Below, in pieces: positions 24,504 to 34,700 of a stretch of DNA of 64,000 nt. The position numbers and the translations under genes were made by a program. Under the pieces are notes generated by a model. That model did no database searches. It saw nothing but the letters and a program-made list of their open reading frames with translations, and was not told the origin of the DNA. This DNA is from JAGQSZ01 sp049647585 (GTDB lineage Bacteria > Actinomycetota > Acidimicrobiia > Acidimicrobiales > Microtrichaceae): assembly GCA_049647585.1 (NCBI GenBank), contig JBARXY010000011.1:62001-126000 (forward strand), read 5' to 3'. Position 1 is the stretch's first letter. Each line of letters starts with the position of its first letter.

Positions 24504-26102
24504 TCACATCCTGAAGACGCCGAAGCCGTCGGCGCCCTTGACCGTTCCGGAGTGGATCGCCGAGAGTGCGATTCCCAGAACTGTGCGGGTATCTCTGGGG
24601 TCGATGATCCCGTCGTCGAGCAGACGACCCGACAGGAATGGAGCCAGAGACTCGGCCTCGATCTGTCCCTCGATCATTTCGCGCAGCTGAGCGTCCGCCT
24701 CCTCGTCATAGATCTGACCACGAGACTCGGCGGCCTGACGGGCGACGATGGAGATGACACCGGCGAGTTGCTGTGGGCCCATGACGGCCGACTTGGCATT
24801 GGGCCAAGTGAACAGGAATCGGGGCTCGTAGGCCCGGCCGCACATTCCGTAGTTACCCGCTCCGTAACTCGCGGCCATGACGACGGTGATGTGGGGAACC
24901 TTCGAGTTGGCCACGGCGTTGACCATCATCGCCCCGTGTTTGATGATGCCTCCCCGTTCATACTCTTCTCCAACCATGTAGCCGGTGGTGTTCTGGAGGA
25001 ATAGCAACGGCGTATTCGTCTGGTTGGCCAGTTGGATGAACTGTGCGGCCTTCTGAGATTCCTCGCTGAACAGCACGCCACGGGCATTCGCGAGAATGCC
25101 GATCGGATAGCCGTGCAAACGGGCCCAACCCGTCACCAGCGACGATCCGTAGAGGGCCTTGAACTCATCGAAGTCGGAGTCGTCGACGATCCTGGCCAAC
25201 ACCTCGCGAGGATCGAAAGGCACCTTCGGATCGGTGGGAACGAGCCCGAGTATCCCGTCAGGGTCATAGCGGGGTTCAAGCACATCCTGGGATGGGTGCG
25301 GTCCGGCCTTGTGCCAGTTGAGACGGCTGACGACCCGGCGGGCGGTTCGGATTGCGTCGTGCTCGTCAAGAGCGAAGTAGTCCGCAAGTCCCGACACCCG
25401 GGCGTGCATCTCTGCGCCACCGAGGGATTCGTCGTCGGAGTCCTCACCCGTCGCCATCTTGACCAGGGGCGGTCCTGCGAGAAATACCTTGGAACGCTCC
25501 TTGATCATGATCACGTGGTCAGACATCCCGGGAACGTAGGCGCCTCCGGCGGTCGAATTTCCGAACACGATCGAGACCACGGGGATCCCGGCCGCGGAAA
25601 GTCTGGTGAGGTCCCTGAACATCGCTCCACCCGGAATGAAAATTTCCTTCTGGGTAGGCAGGTCCGCACCGCCGGACTCGGTCATGCCGATGACCGGCAG
25701 ACGGTTCTGGCGGGCAATCTCATTGGCCCGAAGGATCTTCTTGAGCGTCCAGGGGTTGCTCGCCCCACCTTTGATGGTCGGGTCGTTGGCGCTGATCATG
25801 CACTCGACGCCGTTGACCACGCCGATGCCGCTGATGACGCTCGCCCCAACGACGAAGTCGCTTCCCCATGCCGCCAGAGGCGAAAGCTCGAGGAATGGGG
25901 AGTCACGGTCCAACAGCAACTCGATCCGTTCACGTGCGAGAAGCTTGCCCCGCTTGCGATGACGCTCGATGTACTTGGGTCCGCCGCCGTCGACAGCCTT
26001 ACGTTGCTCGACATCCACTGCGGCGATCTGCTCGAGAAGTGCGTCAGCGTTGGACCTGAACGCCTCGTCGCCAGTGTCTATTACTGATTTCAGTACGGTC
26101 AC
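24504..26102 (-). CDS. Acyl-CoA carboxylase beta subunit (carboxyltransferase)
   Basis: 532 residues from GTG 26102, whose GTGA overlaps the stop of the AtuA-like gene and follows GGAG. The two crotonase-like halves carry the oxyanion loops GNSTAGGAYVPGMSDH and the C-terminal AASYGAGNYGMCGRAY. The GNYGMCGRAYEPRF segment and the 530-residue length are typical of 3-methylcrotonyl/geranyl-type carboxyltransferases rather than propionyl-CoA carboxylase beta. It transfers CO2 from biotin to the acyl-CoA. Substrate not determined. Confidence 0.94.
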   Translation of the reverse strand: MTVLKSVIDTGDEAFRSNADALLEQIAAVDVEQRKAVDGGGPKYIERHRKRGKLLARERIELLLDRDSPFLELSPLAAWGSDFVVGASVISGIGVVNGVECMISANDPTIKGGASNPWTLKKILRANEIARQNRLPVIGMTESGGADLPTQKEIFIPGGAMFRDLTRLSAAGIPVVSIVFGNSTAGGAYVPGMSDHVIMIKERSKVFLAGPPLVKMATGEDSDDESLGGAEMHARVSGLADYFALDEHDAIRTARRVVSRLNWHKAGPHPSQDVLEPRYDPDGILGLVPTDPKVPFDPREVLARIVDDSDFDEFKALYGSSLVTGWARLHGYPIGILANARGVLFSEESQKAAQFIQLANQTNTPLLFLQNTTGYMVGEEYERGGIIKHGAMMVNAVANSKVPHITVVMAASYGAGNYGMCGRAYEPRFLFTWPNAKSAVMGPQQLAGVISIVARQAAESRGQIYDEEADAQLREMIEGQIEAESLAPFLSGRLLDDGIIDPRDTRTVLGIALSAIHSGTVKGADGFGVFRM

Positions 26103-27862
26103 AGAAGCTCCTCCGGAACGTCGACGTGGCGGGACCTGAGCCACTCGCCGAGTGCCTTGGCCTGCGGATCGAAGCGGAAATTGGATGCGACGCCTTCGCC
26201 GAGAAGTCCTTCGACGACGAAGTTGACCGCCCGAAGGTTTGCCAGCACATGGCGGGTGACGACCAACTCTGCCGTCTCGGGGAGTAGACGCTTGAGTTCG
26301 GCGACATCCAGATAGGAGTGGAGCCACTCCCATGCCTGGGCGTTCCTGACCCACACGCCGATGTTCGCCGAGCCGCCCTTGTCACCGCTACGGGCACCAG
26401 CGATGGTTCCGAGTGGAACTCGCCGAGTTGCGCCTGACGATACGAGGCCCCTCTCGATCAAATTGATCGAGTCCGGGTCGGCCGAGTTCGGGTCGGCCGA
26501 GTCTGTCGCGGTCGAGTTCGGGTCGGCCGAGTTCGGGTCGGCCGTCAACAGATCCGGGTCGATCGCTATGGGGCTGATCGACCCGTCTGGGAAGACTGCA
26601 CGGTGGGCGACGACCGCTGCCGGCACGTAGGCGGCGGTGAACACGCCGTAGGGCGACCCCTTGGACGGAGGCGCTGTCACGTGGAATCCCGGATAGCTGG
26701 CGAGCGCCAACTCGATCGCCGCTCCGGAGAACGCCCTGCCAACCGAATCGGCGTCGCTCCCTCGTGCCACGCAGTGCAGCATTGCGCTTGCTGTCTCCTC
26801 GGTATTTGGATCGGGGCTGTCGGTGCGTGCGAGTGTCCACGTCAGATCAGCCGACAGTCCTGATTCCATCTGGGCTGATTCCATCTGGGCCTGTACCAGC
26901 GCCGCCTTACGGTCGATGTCCAGACCGGTCAGCACGAAAGTGACCTCGTTGCGGAATCCGCCAAGGCTGTTTACCCCCACCTTCAGAGTCGGAGGCGGAG
27001 GCTCCCCAACCGCTCCGCTGAGTCGCACCCTGTCAGGCCCGGCGTCTTCGAGTGTGACCGTGTCGAACCTGGTCGTGACGTCGGGACCGAGGTATCGAAC
27101 ACCGCCGATCTCGTAGAGCAACTGCGCCGTAACGGTATCGACCGTCACCGCTCCCCCGGTCCCGGGATGTTTAGTGATGACACTCGAACCGTCAGCGTGG
27201 ACCTCGGCGATCGGGAACCCGGCGTGCTGTAGGTCGGCGATTTCGGTGAAGAACGCAAAGTTCCCACCGGTTGCCTGCGTGCCGCACTCGATGACATGGC
27301 CAGCGGCCACTGCACCCGCGAGTTTGTCGTAGTCATCGATGGACCAGCCGAACCGGGCCGCGGCCGGACCGACAACCAATGAGGCATCGGTGACCCGGCC
27401 AGTCACCACGACCTGAATGTCGTGTCTGAGCAGTTCTGCGATACCCCAACCACCGAGATAGGCGTTGGCCGCGATGGGGGAACCGAGCCCCAGTTCGTCG
27501 GCACGCGCCAACAGATCGTCGCCCTCAACGTGACCGACAGCAACATCCAGTCCGAGTCGCGTCGCCAAGTCTCGCACCTTGACCGCCAGCCCGGCGGGGT
27601 TGAGACCTCCGGCGTTGACCACGACCTTGACCCCGCGTTCAACGGCGACGGCAAGGGAGTCCTCCATCTGCCGCAGGAAGGTCTTGGCGTAGCCGAGTGA
27701 TTCGTCGCGCAAGCGATCCATGGCGAGGATCAACATGGTGAGTTCGGCCAAGTAGTCCCCGGTCAACACGTCGATGTCGCCGCCGTCGAGCATTTCGGCG
27801 ACTGCCGAGAAACGATCGCCGTAGAAACCGGACGCGTTTGCGATTCGTAGAACGTCGCTCAT
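26099..27862 (-). CDS. AtuA-like protein (DUF1446 family)
   Basis: 587 residues. DUF1446 core in the first 450 residues: NASGFYGDRFSAVAEML, DVLTGDYLAELTM, VVNAGGLNPAGLA, VVTGRVTDASLVVGP, ECGTQATGGNF. A C-terminal AtuA-associated domain has the GARSGDKGGSANIGVW motif, so this is a fused two-domain form. A linker of repeated ADPNS units separates the two, encoded by a 15-bp tandem repeat. AtuA is needed for acyclic terpene (citronellol/geraniol) use in Pseudomonas, but its reaction is unknown. ATG 27862 overlaps the upstream stop as ATGA. Confidence 0.9.
   Translation of the reverse strand: MSDVLRIANASGFYGDRFSAVAEMLDGGDIDVLTGDYLAELTMLILAMDRLRDESLGYAKTFLRQMEDSLAVAVERGVKVVVNAGGLNPAGLAVKVRDLATRLGLDVAVGHVEGDDLLARADELGLGSPIAANAYLGGWGIAELLRHDIQVVVTGRVTDASLVVGPAAARFGWSIDDYDKLAGAVAAGHVIECGTQATGGNFAFFTEIADLQHAGFPIAEVHADGSSVITKHPGTGGAVTVDTVTAQLLYEIGGVRYLGPDVTTRFDTVTLEDAGPDRVRLSGAVGEPPPPTLKVGVNSLGGFRNEVTFVLTGLDIDRKAALVQAQMESAQMESGLSADLTWTLARTDSPDPNTEETASAMLHCVARGSDADSVGRAFSGAAIELALASYPGFHVTAPPSKGSPYGVFTAAYVPAAVVAHRAVFPDGSISPIAIDPDLLTADPNSADPNSTATDSADPNSADPDSINLIERGLVSSGATRRVPLGTIAGARSGDKGGSANIGVWVRNAQAWEWLHSYLDVAELKRLLPETAELVVTRHVLANLRAVNFVVEGLLGEGVASNFRFDPQAKALGEWLRSRHVDVPEELL
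26471..26545. repeat. 15-bp in-frame tandem repeat
   Basis: Copies of GGGTCGGCCGAGTTC encode a repeated ADPNS block in the linker of the AtuA-like protein. The unit is a multiple of three, so the reading frame is kept. Confidence 0.9.
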
Positions 27863-28677
27863 TCGGTTGGCCTCCTGCCGCCCCCGGGCGGTCCTGCAAA
27901 GGCCTGGGCGATTCCCAGCCAGACATCGGCATCGGCGCCATCGGCTTCGAGGGAGAGATCGGAGCGATGCCGACGCTGGGTCACCAGCAGACAGAAATCC
28001 AGGGCCGGACCGGTCACCGACTGATCTGCATACTCTGGACCCCAGTTCCACTCGGTCCCGTCGGGTGCGTCCAAGGTGACTCGGAACTCCGCGGCTGGCG
28101 GTGTCATGCCGTGGTTGGCGAACGCGAAATCCCGGGTCCGAACGCCGATGTGGGCGATATGGCGGAGCCGTTGTGTCGCCGGCCGCTCAATCTTTAGCGC
28201 GTCGACGATGTCTTGGCCGTGGGCCCAGGTCTCCATCAGGCGGGCGGTGGCCATTGATGCTGAGCTCATCGGAGGTCCGAACCATGGAACCCGTTGACCT
28301 GACGGCACGTTTCGGAGCGCCTCGACGAGCTTCGGACGGCCGTCACGCCACTGCTGCATCAACTCAGGCCGAGGGGTCCTGGCCAGGGCGAAGGCTTCGT
28401 CATCGACCAAGCTCGCCAACTGTTCGGCCGTCGCCCCCGCCAGCAGATTCTCTAAGTAGGCGTTGAAGCCCGTTGGATCAGTTGCAGCTTGGATCGCAAC
28501 GGTGTCGGTCCAGCAGAGATGCGCTATCTGGACACTGACACTCCATCCCTCGGCGGGAGTCGGTGCTGTCCATTGTTCGTCGCTGACACCCGAAACCACG
28601 CCATCGAGCGCCCTTCCTTCTGCCGTCAGGTCGTCGAGAAGCGATCCGATATCTGCCACGTCGGCAGAGTTACACAT
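27859..28677 (-). CDS. TIGR03084-type DinB/maleylpyruvate isomerase-fold protein
   Basis: 272 residues from ATG 28677 (MCNSADVADIGSLL). Start choice is uncertain because GAGG lies very close; GTG 28659 and an ATG at 28737 are alternatives. The N-terminal four-helix bundle has GWSVSVQIAHLCWTD and LMETWAHGQDIVDAL, whose His residues match the metal site of the mycothiol-dependent maleylpyruvate isomerase fold. A C-terminal SCP2-like portion follows. First gene of the acyl-CoA operon. Function within the pathway unknown. Confidence 0.83.
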   Translation of the reverse strand: MCNSADVADIGSLLDDLTAEGRALDGVVSGVSDEQWTAPTPAEGWSVSVQIAHLCWTDTVAIQAATDPTGFNAYLENLLAGATAEQLASLVDDEAFALARTPRPELMQQWRDGRPKLVEALRNVPSGQRVPWFGPPMSSASMATARLMETWAHGQDIVDALKIERPATQRLRHIAHIGVRTRDFAFANHGMTPPAAEFRVTLDAPDGTEWNWGPEYADQSVTGPALDFCLLVTQRRHRSDLSLEADGADADVWLGIAQAFAGPPGGGRRPTE

Positions 28678-28746
28678 CACCTCGGACAAATCAATGACGC
28701 GTGATTGTTTTTCAGCGGGCTCCCTCCTTCCGGTCACTTGGGCAGG

Positions 28747-29490
28747 TCACATCTGATCGAGGGGTAACCGATCGCTCACTTGCGGTTGACGTCCGGTCCG
28801 CAGTGGTGCGAGTGGGCTGTCGACCAGCGCCGTGCGCCGCCAGTCAGCTCCGAGTTCGATACAGCGCGACCTCCAAGTGTCCAGTGGACCGCTGGGATTC
28901 AGCCACGCCTGCTCCATCGCCGCCCAGTCCGACCAGGAGCCCAATGACCACAACAGCACTGCTTCGGAGTCGTTCACCCCGGCGACCCGCCAAGCTCCGA
29001 TCAGGGTGGCACTGCAGTCGTAGAGGTCGTCACTCACCTCTGCGATTTCTGCCAGGAATTTCGGAGCCAGTCCTGCTGACACCGTGACGATTTCGTGGGC
29101 GTATGCCGCCCCGCCAGCCCCTAGCTGGCAGAGAGTCTCTATCGGTGATGTCCACGGCTCCGGCACGAGGATGCGGTCGAATCCCCCGCGACGCATGGAC
29201 GCTGCTTCCGCCCACCATTTTGCAAGCGAAGGATCCTGATCCCTTCCGCCACCCGTCTCGTGCTCGAGATTGGCTACCAGCCCATCCCATCCCGGCAGTT
29301 CCCACATGTTGACGACCTGAGGCCATGCTCCGGTGGACCCGATGGTCGACCAGACTCCGTAGCAGAGTTGATTGCGCTCCTCGCGCGCTATCGGGCACCA
29401 GTTTGCGGTCATGTGGTGCTGGTACCGGGCACGGTTGTGGCCGGTTATGTCGATCAGTTCGTGGATGTAGACGCGATCGTTCGGGCTCAT
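28747..29490 (-). CDS. Conserved hypothetical with two NIPSNAP-like repeats
   Basis: 247 residues. Two similar ferredoxin-like halves (about 5-105 and 120-225), each beginning with a hydrophobic strand and containing a Trp-rich segment (NMWELPGWDGLVANL, LLWSLGSWSDWAAMEQAW). This layout fits NIPSNAP or dimeric alpha-beta barrel proteins. Function unknown. The start codon at 29490 is the fourth in a ladder of repeated ATGAGCCCGA sequences and no Shine-Dalgarno is visible. It lies 69 bases upstream of the acyl-CoA operon on the same strand, so a pathway link is possible. Confidence 0.75.
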   Translation of the reverse strand: MSPNDRVYIHELIDITGHNRARYQHHMTANWCPIAREERNQLCYGVWSTIGSTGAWPQVVNMWELPGWDGLVANLEHETGGGRDQDPSLAKWWAEAASMRRGGFDRILVPEPWTSPIETLCQLGAGGAAYAHEIVTVSAGLAPKFLAEIAEVSDDLYDCSATLIGAWRVAGVNDSEAVLLWSLGSWSDWAAMEQAWLNPSGPLDTWRSRCIELGADWRRTALVDSPLAPLRTGRQPQVSDRLPLDQM

Positions 29491-29532
29491 GGGGTCGGGC
29501 TCATGGGGTCGGGCTCATGGGGTCGGGCTCAT
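29488..29532 (-). repeat. 14-bp start-codon repeat (minicistron ladder)
   Basis: Three tandem copies of ATGAGCCCGACCCC precede the real ATGAGCCCGA start. Each upstream ATG (29532, 29518, 29504) opens a five-codon frame MSPTP that ends in TGA overlapping the next ATG as ATGA. Translation could pass down the ladder by re-initiation into the gene starting at 29490. Confidence 0.85.
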
Positions 29533-29557
29533 AAGGAGACGGCTCTGGGGTTCTGGA

Positions 29558-31750
29558 TCACAGCGGTCTCGCAAAGAGGCTCTCGGGGTCGACATCGGCG
29601 CGTTCCAACCGTCGACCCAGTCCCGTCGAGCGGGTGACCGGACGTTCGATCGCGTCTCTGATCGCTCCCTCGGACGCGATGACGGTCAATCGCGACTTTG
29701 CCCTGGTAACGGCGGTGTACAGCAACTCCCTGGTGAGTATGCGGGACCCGGCGGGAGGCAGGCTCACGATTACGTGGCCGAACTCGGACCCTTGACTCTT
29801 GTGGATGGTCATGGCCCACTGGGTCGCAATGCGGTCCAGACGTGCCGCCTCAATCACCCGGTCACGATCGGCGCTGGGGAACCAGACCTGGAAATGGTCG
29901 TCGTTGGCCACCGCGACCCCCACGTCGCCATTGAACACGTTGTTCAAATAGTCGTTCTCGGTGACCATGACCGGACGACCTGCATAGAAGGAATTCCATC
30001 CGATGAAGCCCCGCTCGCGGAGCGCGTCCTCGACCAGCTTGTTCCACGAAATGACACCTGACGGACCCACCCGCAGACCGCATAGGACTTTGGTTCCACC
30101 GATGTGTTCGAGCGCCTGTGCCACATTGCCGTCGACCGCCGCCTTGACCGCCGCCACCGCTGCATCGACGACCTGAGATTCCACCCTTAACCGGTCTACA
30201 GAGGTGAACTTCTGAGGAGCGCGGCTGCGGCTGAACTCGTCGACCTGTTCGACCCAGACCAGGTCGTGCAGACCGGATCGAAGTAGCGAAACGGCGTCGT
30301 CACCGCGCCCCAGGCGTATCGCTCCCGCAAGTTCAAGGATCGGAGATCCTGCGGCTTGGCGGTGCACGGTACGCAAGGTTCGGACGCTCGAACGGATCGC
30401 TGCGGGCGCTACCGGCTCTGTTGGACCGGAACGATCAACCGAAGGTTCGGCCGCGTCAGCTCTCACTCCGGAGAGTCCCACGATGTCGCCCAGTACGACG
30501 CCCGCCTCGACACTCGCGAGCTGATATGGATCGCCTACCAGGACGACCTTCGCCTCGGGTTTGATCGCAGAGAGCAGGTGCGCCATGAGGGAGACCGAGA
30601 CCATGGAGACTTCATCGACGATCACCACGTCGTGGACCAATCGACTCTCGGGCCCATGACGGAACCCTGCTTCCCCTCGGCTCCCCAACAGCCGATGAAT
30701 CGTTGTTGCCTCAACGGACTGCAGCGAGTTGACCACTTCTGGAACTAGGTCGGCGCCAAGGGCCGTGATGGCTCCCCGGATCGACTCGGTCATACGTGTG
30801 GCGGCCTTCCCGGTCGGCGCCGCAAGCGCTATCTGCAGGTCGGAGCCGGCATCGTGAAGGCCACTGAGAAGCCCCGCCAGGAAGCGGGCGACCGTGGTCG
30901 TTTTTCCGGTTCCCGGGCCTCCTGAGATGACAACGAGGTCCCGCTGCAGTCCTGCCAGCGCTGCTGCCAATTGGTCGCTGTCCGGGCCGCCATTCGCACC
31001 GTCCCCGCCATTCGCGCCGACCCTGGCACCGCTGCTGCTGGCACCGCTGCCACCGGTGGCACCGGCCACTTGGCCGAACAGTCGGCGAACATGAGCCTCG
31101 GCTGCGAGCATCGACTCCTCATTCCGGGAGCCTTCCCCCGCAGCGGCCGAGTTGGTCCGGTGGACAAGATCTGCGGCGACATATCTCTCGAGGTACCAGT
31201 AGCGACTCAGGTAGAGAAGCCCACCGTCGAGGACCAAGGGCCTGAGGTGAGAGTCGGCCGCGCCCTCGGCGTCCGCTGCACCCGATCCACGATGCTCACC
31301 TACCCGTGCGACCAGATTGGATCGGGCAACTTCTTCTTCCCAGGGCACCGGCTCCGGCCAGGGAAGCTCAGCGATACCCAGGTCGAGTCCGACTGGACCT
31401 TGCCCATCTCGTTCGACGGCAATCTGGTCGACAGAGCCTGCGTCTGCAGCAATTCGATCGATGGCGACCTCGTCGGCCGCGACATGGCCGACGTCGATCG
31501 CCTCGGCATCGGGTAAAGAATCGACCGATGCGACAATTGTCGCGGCGACAGTGGCGAGATCGACACAGACGTGCCCCAACAGCGGTGCCCGCACAGCCAA
31601 TGCAGCCGCCAGCAGTACCGATTCAGACTCCGCTGGCGATGACCTGGCGAAAGTTGCGGCCGTGTTGACCTCGGTGACGCCGAACACTCCGGCCGCAACG
31701 AAGGGTCGCAGGAATTCCACCGCATCCGGTATGAAAACTTCACGACTCAT
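29558..31750 (-). CDS. recD: Exodeoxyribonuclease V alpha subunit (RecD)
   Basis: 730 residues. SF1B helicase with Walker A SGGPGTGKTTTVARFLAGL near residue 280, motif II VIVDEVSMVS, motif III KVVLVGDPYQLASV, and C-terminal motifs WAMTIHKSQGSEF and ELLYTAVTRAKSRL. An Ala/Gly/Asp insert (GGSGASSSGARVGANGGDGANGG) sits just before the helicase core. It forms the 5'-3' motor of RecBCD. Start ATG 31750 overlaps the recB stop as ATGA. Confidence 0.96.
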   Translation of the reverse strand: MSREVFIPDAVEFLRPFVAAGVFGVTEVNTAATFARSSPAESESVLLAAALAVRAPLLGHVCVDLATVAATIVASVDSLPDAEAIDVGHVAADEVAIDRIAADAGSVDQIAVERDGQGPVGLDLGIAELPWPEPVPWEEEVARSNLVARVGEHRGSGAADAEGAADSHLRPLVLDGGLLYLSRYWYLERYVAADLVHRTNSAAAGEGSRNEESMLAAEAHVRRLFGQVAGATGGSGASSSGARVGANGGDGANGGPDSDQLAAALAGLQRDLVVISGGPGTGKTTTVARFLAGLLSGLHDAGSDLQIALAAPTGKAATRMTESIRGAITALGADLVPEVVNSLQSVEATTIHRLLGSRGEAGFRHGPESRLVHDVVIVDEVSMVSVSLMAHLLSAIKPEAKVVLVGDPYQLASVEAGVVLGDIVGLSGVRADAAEPSVDRSGPTEPVAPAAIRSSVRTLRTVHRQAAGSPILELAGAIRLGRGDDAVSLLRSGLHDLVWVEQVDEFSRSRAPQKFTSVDRLRVESQVVDAAVAAVKAAVDGNVAQALEHIGGTKVLCGLRVGPSGVISWNKLVEDALRERGFIGWNSFYAGRPVMVTENDYLNNVFNGDVGVAVANDDHFQVWFPSADRDRVIEAARLDRIATQWAMTIHKSQGSEFGHVIVSLPPAGSRILTRELLYTAVTRAKSRLTVIASEGAIRDAIERPVTRSTGLGRRLERADVDPESLFARPL

Positions 31751-34700
31751 AGGACGACCTCTTGGTGAAGATCACGATCAAACGCGTCGCTCAGGGACTC
31801 AACGAGTTCCGGTGGAACCGACCAGGTGAAAACGCCGGCAGGCGAGCCTGCCCAGTACCCCGATTCCGCGGTTGGGGTGAGTGGACCGACCATTCCTCTG
31901 AGAAATACGTATGCGACCGGACCGATATGTCTGGCGGCGTCATAGTTCGGGAGCCGGAGTCGGAGGTACCGATGCAGAGCCACCGAATATATGAGGGCCT
32001 GCAGGAAGTACTGATGGTGTTCCATCGCACCCGCGAGTAGGTCGGGGTGATAGTCCCCTACCGTTTGATCTTGAGCTCCGGAGAGCTGATTCGTTTTGTA
32101 GTCAAGTACCGAATATCGGACCTGGCCTCCAACCGGATACCGGAAGATCAGGTCGATCGCACCGCTCATGTATCCGGTCAGGTCAACGTGCGACAACCCC
32201 AGGCTCAACTTCTCGGCCCACGGCCGCAGCGGATGGTCGGGCTCGAGGTGCTCGGCGACGATCTCACCAATGCGTTTGGCGGCGAGAGTTCGATCGGGCG
32301 CAACTGGAATGTAGAAGTCCAGTTCGTTGAGTCGATCACCGGGACCGAGGTCTGCCAGTCGGATGTTCCCGAACCTCGCCCCGAGCGGGGTGAGCAGTGT
32401 CTGGGTCAGAGCCTCGGGTAGACGCTCCTGCTGCTCTGGTGTGACGGCGAAGTGGCCCTGCTTCTGCAGCGCCATGCTGAAGGCCTCGACCGGGTCGGGA
32501 CTGGTGAAGTCGACCACTTCATAGAGTTCATGCACCATGCTTCCAAATTCGGCACCCGCGCCGAGACCACCGAAGAGGGTCGGAGCCAGCCAGTCGCCCC
32601 TCGCCGCGGTAGAGGGCCAGCTCGCGGCGTTTGTGTCGGATGAGCGGCGCGGCATTTCCGCCAGCCCCTCGTCGCCTGCGCCCCTGTCGTCGGAGTTCTC
32701 GATGCCCGGGTCGGTTCGCGACTGATTCATCGACGCAGATACGTTCGTCGAGGACGAACCGGTTGTGGCGCCCGAAACGGGGACGCGCACGTTGTCTTTG
32801 AGGCTGGAGAAGGACCAGCGATTGGATGAGCGCTCCATTGGGCGTTCGAGAAGCGCCAGCGCCAATGGCTCGGCGGTGCTCGCCTCGGCGGATCGATCGG
32901 GACTGAATTTCGCGGGATGGGCTACTTCGTGAGCGACAGTGCTGACAAGAATCGAGTCGCTCGCCCCCAAATGATCGATTCGTTCCGTGAGTCGAACCGC
33001 GGCTTCCTCGATTGGTGGGACCTTGACGGCGACATCGGACGCCGCGGCGTCTTCGACCCCAAAGAGGAGTCGAGCCAGTCCGGTGAGCTCGCACCCTGTG
33101 AGCGGTGCCCACCAGGTGACTGTCAGGTGGGACGCCCGAGTCAATGCGACGTAGGTCAAACGATGTTGATCACCGCAGTTCTGACGCTTGGTCTCACTGG
33201 TCGAGCGAGGAGCCATCTTGGGCCGCTGTCTTGCCCTGGCTCCATTTGAGTCGCTCTGAGCGGTGGAGACATCAAGGACCCTCCGACCTAGGTCGCCATC
33301 GAAATACGACAGCTCGCCCTTGGCCGTCACCCTGTTGCCGCCCCCTGCCAGATCGGGCAGCAGAACCACGGGGAACTCAAGCCCCTTTGCGGTGTGGATG
33401 GTCAGAATTCTCACCGAATCGTCATCGGACTCCACCCGGCGCTGCATTGCCTCAGCCGCATCTTCGTCGGCTGCGTCAAGCATCCATTGCTCCAGAAGCT
33501 CGAGCGCCTGTGATGCCGTCAGCCCTCCGGATCGATGGGTCGACTCTGCATGAATGAGTTCTGCAACGTGCTCCAGGTCGGTGAGATTCCGTTCTCCCTG
33601 CCATTGCCCAAGCAGGCGAGGAATCAGTCCACTGGTGCGACGAATTTCGGCAAACAGAGCCGAGACTCCGTGTCTCTGAAGCACCTCTGCCCACGAGGCG
33701 AGTTGGTACTGCACGATGGTGAGTTCGGAATCTGCGGTCCTGCTCTGCGGGTCAACAGCCGACGCCAGTTCTTCAGCGGTCCAGGCAAAGAACCAGGTCA
33801 GTGCGGCGGCTCCAGCGAGGCGCTGGTCGGCCGGCCGCTCCATTGCTCTCAACAGCGTGAGCCACTGTTCGGCCGCCTCGCTGACCAGCACGCTGTCCTT
33901 GATCAGCTTCACACTAGAAATACCTCGGCTGGCCAGTGCCTTTGCTACCGGATCCGCGGCCGCTCCCGACCCGACGAGTACCGCGATGTCTGCAGGCCCA
34001 ACCCGTCTGGGTGTGCCTTTCTCTCGTTTGGCGTCGTCCACGAAGAGTCCATTGCCGAGTAGCTCTACTGCCATGTCCGCCAGATCTTCGGCGATCCTCC
34101 GGTGGTACTTCTCAACGGCGATCCTCTTCTGTTCCGTGTCGAACTCTCGAAATGAGCGGAAACCATCTAGACAACGGATGTGCAGCCCAGGGGCGTTACG
34201 CGTAATCCCTGCATCAATCTGAGCCCCGTCGTTCGAGACGTCCCCGCGGGCGCGGGCGTCCCCGCGGGCGCGGGCGTCCCCGCGGGCGCGGGCGTCTTGA
34301 AGTAGAAGTCGCCGACCGCTGTTTGCCGGCGCGATCTGGACCGGCTGATAGGCGATGTGCTCTTCGCCGAAGAACTGACCTGCGCCGATCGAGTTCATAG
34401 CGTTGACCGCCTGGGGAACCGAACGATGATTGGTCAGCAGCACCCGGGGTTCGACCCTTCCGCGTGCCTCGAGGTAGGTGTAGACGTCGCCACCCCTGAA
34501 GCCATATATGGCCTGCTTCGGATCGCCGACGAGGATGAGCGTTGGGCGTGGTTCTCCACTACCGAACACGTCATGGAATATCTCCCACTGGATGGGATCG
34601 GTGTCCTGGAACTCATCGATCAGAGCGACGGTGAACCGTTTGCGCAGCTCGGCGAGGGACTGCGGATCGTTGCGCACAAGGTCCCTGACGGACGTCACCA

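Noticed and set aside
25032..26087. 351-codon open frame on the plus strand
   Set aside because: Antisense to the carboxyltransferase gene, no family features.
34239..34295. Frameshift or assembly artefact in recB
   Set aside because: The 18-bp repeat keeps the frame, and similar in-frame repeats occur in several other genes of the window.
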